Part shown: positions 62,078 to 64,000 of the stretch, piece by piece | Numbering within the stretch: position 1 is the stretch's first letter | Layout of the letters: every line of letters begins with the position of its first letter | Assembly: GCF_000687715.1 (NCBI RefSeq) | Contig: NZ_JHXD01000006.1 | Location: 79,600 to 143,599, forward strand | DNA: 64,000 nucleotides | Source: Xylanibacter ruminicola Ga6B6 | Lineage (GTDB): Bacteria; Bacteroidota; Bacteroidia; Bacteroidales; Bacteroidaceae | Direction: 5' to 3' | Position numbers and translations under genes: made by a program | The notes under the pieces: model-generated | What the model saw: only the letters and a program-made list of their open reading frames with translations | Told to the model about the DNA's origin: nothing | The model's database searches: none

Positions 62078-62809
62078 ATGAATACATATTTTAATATAAA
62101 TTACGAGTTTGATAAGGCTGAGGTACATAGCCAAATAGAGAAAGTACAGAAAGGCTATATCTGTGTTGCAGATGGTGTGGTGCTAAATACTGCTAATAGG
62201 AATAAGGAGTATCTTGATGTTGTGAATGGTGGTATGTTTGCCATTTGTGATAGTAGTTGGGTGCCTTTGTATTTGAAATCCATTTATGGTGTGAAGTATG
62301 AGCAGTATTGCGGTTCAGAGATCTTTAAAGATATAGTATCTTCACGTAAGTATCGTATGATATTTATGGGAACACAGCAGGCAACGCTTGATGCACTTCA
62401 GAAAGAGCTGATAGTGATGAATCCTGATGTGGCAAACATGAAGTTTGTTGAATTACCGTTCAGAGATGTCGATGGTTTTGATTATCAGGAGATAGCCCAG
62501 ATGATAAAGGAAGATGGTGCCAAGATTATATGGGTGGCATTAGGTGCGCCTAAACAAGAGCGTTTCATGAATAAGTTATTGCCCTATCTTGAAAGTGGTG
62601 TTATGCTTGGAGTGGGAGCTGTATTTAAATTCTATAGTGGTACAGACGAATCTCGTTGCCCCAAATGGATTCAAAAGAATCACCTTGAGTTCGTATATAG
62701 AATTATCCAGGATCCAAAGAAGCAATTAAAACGTTGCTTCTGGATAGTGGCCACACTTCCTAAGCTTTATTTAGAAGAAGTGAAAAGAAAACGTTCTCTC
62801 AAAAGTTGA
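62078..62809 (+). CDS. WecG/TagA/CpsF family glycosyltransferase
   Basis: A 243-residue GT26 protein. The pattern is SQIEKVQKGYICVADGVVLNTANRNKEYLDVVNGGMFAICDSSWVPLYLKSIYG, then MIFMGTQQATLDALQKEL, and IIWVALGAPKQERFMNKLLPYLESGVMLGVGAVFKFYSGTDESRCPKWIQKNHLEFVYRIIQDPKK. In TagA/WecG this family adds the second sugar (ManNAc or its acid) on the lipid carrier, so it may act early in repeat-unit assembly. Codon use is less AT-rich than in the preceding genes, suggesting a return toward conserved flank. A terminator follows 33 nt later. Confidence 0.93.
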   Translation: MNTYFNINYEFDKAEVHSQIEKVQKGYICVADGVVLNTANRNKEYLDVVNGGMFAICDSSWVPLYLKSIYGVKYEQYCGSEIFKDIVSSRKYRMIFMGTQQATLDALQKELIVMNPDVANMKFVELPFRDVDGFDYQEIAQMIKEDGAKIIWVALGAPKQERFMNKLLPYLESGVMLGVGAVFKFYSGTDESRCPKWIQKNHLEFVYRIIQDPKKQLKRCFWIVATLPKLYLEEVKRKRSLKS

Positions 62810-62841
62810 TTATAACTTCTCTATTTTGGAAGAGTGAATTT

Positions 62842-62879
62842 TCTGCTGTTTGTCGTAGTTAATGCCGACAAGCAGCAGA
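62842..62879 (+). terminator. terminator at the end of the polysaccharide cluster
   Basis: A 14-bp stem TCTGCTGTTTGTCG/CGACAAGCAGCAGA (one G-T pair) with a 10-nt loop, followed by TTTTTG. No comparable T-run on the minus side, so it acts mainly on the plus strand. Confidence 0.88.
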
Positions 62880-62895
62880 TTTTTGTATAATTTAA

Positions 62896-63633
62896 TTAAA
62901 GATCCAAACAAATTGTATTATAAATCTCTTCTGCTATAGCTTTCATGCCTGCATCGTTTGGATGAGATGCTACGCCGTCATGCTCAATGTAGTGAATACT
63001 TCCGTCATTTCCATAAACTGAATTACCTATCGCTTGAATGTTTTCTGGAGAGTAAAACTTATCAATGTTGATATAAGGTATATTTTCCGATTTAGCTATC
63101 TTCTTTATTATTTCTTCTTTAAAGTATGTAGGCCAAAATACTCCTGTAATGAATAATTTGGCAGAAGGATTTACAGACTTTATCCCTTCTATCAACTCTG
63201 TAAAAGCTTTCTCACATACTTCGGGCTCAATACCGTTTTTAATATTCTCCCCTAATCTGATAACAATTATTTTGAAATCTTTTGCATCTATTTTCTGAGA
63301 AAAACCAAAACCCACATAATTCAAGGAATTTAAATCTAAAACATTTAAATTAAGCTCAGTTTCCCAATTTGCAATATTTATACCATAGCAAATGTAATTT
63401 CTATCACGTTTTTTTAGCTTGCTTTCAAGTTGGTGAACAAAGTCATTATCTCGCTTGCTTGCAGCCATTCCCCATGTCCCCCACCAATAATCGCAAGTAC
63501 CATGAATAGTGATACTATTACCAAAAATAAGACATTTGATAGGTTCGTTAGTGTCTTTACTTACTGGTAAATCTTGATTTCCACATGCTGTAAAAAGCAG
63601 TAATGATAAAATAAAGTAGCAAATTTGTTTCAT
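62896..63633 (-). CDS. SGNH/GDSL hydrolase lipoprotein
   Basis: 245 residues from MKQICYFILSLLLFTACGNQD; the signal ends at Cys17, a probable lipoprotein. The open frame extends upstream to 63708, but that would read through the palindrome and promoter box. Block I is CLIFGNSITIHG with nucleophile Ser40. Block III has VIRLGENI (Gly/Asn), and the C-terminal DGVASHPNDAG has the Asp-x-x-x-His-type ending. Likely an esterase at the cell envelope, perhaps acting on the acylated polysaccharide encoded next door, though it is transcribed separately and convergently. Confidence 0.87.
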   Translation of the reverse strand: MKQICYFILSLLLFTACGNQDLPVSKDTNEPIKCLIFGNSITIHGTCDYWWGTWGMAASKRDNDFVHQLESKLKKRDRNYICYGINIANWETELNLNVLDLNSLNYVGFGFSQKIDAKDFKIIVIRLGENIKNGIEPEVCEKAFTELIEGIKSVNPSAKLFITGVFWPTYFKEEIIKKIAKSENIPYINIDKFYSPENIQAIGNSVYGNDGSIHYIEHDGVASHPNDAGMKAIAEEIYNTICLDL

Positions 63634-63650
63634 AATCTTATAGTTTAGAT

Positions 63651-63994
63651 AAAACGGATTATATCCGTTTGCAAAAGTAATTAGATAAAACGGAGCATGT
63701 TCCCCCACTAAAAACGGTCAAATCCGTTCAGTTCTGGAGCTGAAAAAGGCCTAAAACGGGCCTAAAAAACGGAGCATATCCGTTCAATTTGGCAATAATC
63801 GACAGAAAAACGGAGTAAATCCGTTCACCTGTAAAGCCAATTAGGCGAAAGCAAGCGGGAGCGACCTGAAAACGGAGCATGTCCGTTCACTTCCCAAAAT
63901 ACAAAAGCCTGATATTCAGCTCCAAGCGACTTAAAAACGGAGCAAATCCGTTCACATTTGTCACCTGCGACAAAAACGGACCATATCCGTTCAC
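63651..63994. repeat. irregular array of AAAACGGA-N5-TCCGTTCAC palindromes
   Basis: Full units start at 63766, 63807, 63869, 63934 and 63973. Related ones are at 63651 (AAACGGAT/ATCCGTTT, asymmetric tail missing), 63687 (right arm decayed to TCCCCCCAC) and 63711 (left arm AAAACGGT). Each has 6-bp arms AACGGA/TCCGTT around 5 nt, often GCATA or similar. Start-to-start distances are 36, 24, 55, 41, 62, 65 and 39 nt. Several are preceded by CGAC plus 3 nt. Interval sequences differ from one another. The array runs to within 6 nt of the window end and may continue. No gene was seen between 63634 and 64000. Confidence 0.92.
63672..63679 (-). promoter_or_regulatory. -7 box before the SGNH lipoprotein gene
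   Basis: TACTTTTG on the minus strand. The first palindrome of the array (63651-63670) lies directly downstream of it, across the predicted start site. No -33 TTTG at the right distance. Confidence 0.45.
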
Positions 63995-64000
63995 TTGTCT

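Noticed and set aside
63651..63994. CRISPR array
   Set aside because: Repeat units are only about 22 nt, palindromic over most of their length, and partly decayed. Intervals range from a few to about 45 nt instead of a fixed length, and no cas gene is nearby.

Overview
The window looks like a chromosome segment of a Bacteroidales bacterium, most likely a Prevotellaceae member (Prevotella/Segatella type). This is inferred from the gene families (LruC-domain lipoprotein, S9 dipeptidyl peptidase, GH67/GH35 enzymes, EpsG-type polymerase, WbsX-type protein), the lack of Shine-Dalgarno sequences, and many promoters of the Bacteroidota type (TTTG, 19-21 nt, TAnnTTTG). No rRNA, transposase, integrase, phage or Cas gene was seen. 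There is one tRNA (Val, TAC).

Region by region. 1-3759 is a leftward translation/purine group: partial asnS, an RluB-type pseudouridine synthase with a repeat-rich N-terminus, and purB. Next come tRNA-Val, an ACT-domain protein with a phenylacetate-CoA-ligase-like enzyme, a metallo-beta-lactamase-fold lipoprotein, a DUF2461 protein and a GNAT acetyltransferase. 8102-10063 is an LruC/DUF4842 lipoprotein. 10064-10868 is a gene-free stretch full of palindromes and short repeats. dnaK follows, with a near-perfect sigma-54 type promoter, divergent from a secreted protein with a BamE-like C-terminus. 14424-17375 is a leftward operon ending in recA, behind a polyamine-type dehydrogenase and a conserved protein of unknown function. 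It is divergent from an NhaD-type antiporter.

18876-28424 holds four tandem sensor histidine kinase genes in one leftward operon without a response regulator. They fall into two alternating types (B-A-B-A). The last two have periplasmic solute-binding domains. The first has Tyr in place of the phosphoacceptor His. 28576-32521 is frr-rsgA-dipeptidyl peptidase. 32562-34944 is an SPFH protein, a ribbon-helix-helix protein and an alpha/beta hydrolase. mnmA follows, with a promoter that predicts an almost leaderless mRNA, then a divergent GH67 alpha-glucuronidase and GH35 beta-galactosidase.

40761-62809 is an exopolysaccharide/capsule locus. The conserved anchor is an SLBB export protein, a Wzz-type protein and rfbC. 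It is followed by a truncated ugd remnant that marks the junction with a visibly more AT-rich variable cassette. The cassette encodes a Wzx flippase, an Fe-S protein with a polysaccharide pyruvyl transferase, two FdtA-like cupins with a sugar aminotransferase, several glycosyltransferases, an MBOAT/SGNH pair, two hexapeptide acyltransferases, a WbsX-type protein and an EpsG-type polymerase. A WecG/TagA-type glycosyltransferase closes it. The product is probably a polysaccharide carrying a 3-amino-3,6-dideoxyhexose with O-acyl and perhaps pyruvyl groups, polymerised by a Wzy-type route. No initiating phosphoglycosyl transferase or tyrosine kinase is in the window.

The right end (62896-64000) has an SGNH lipoprotein gene. 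Upstream of it is an irregular array of short palindromes (AAAACGGA-N5-TCCGTTCAC) that runs to the window edge. All functional statements come from reading motifs, with no database search.
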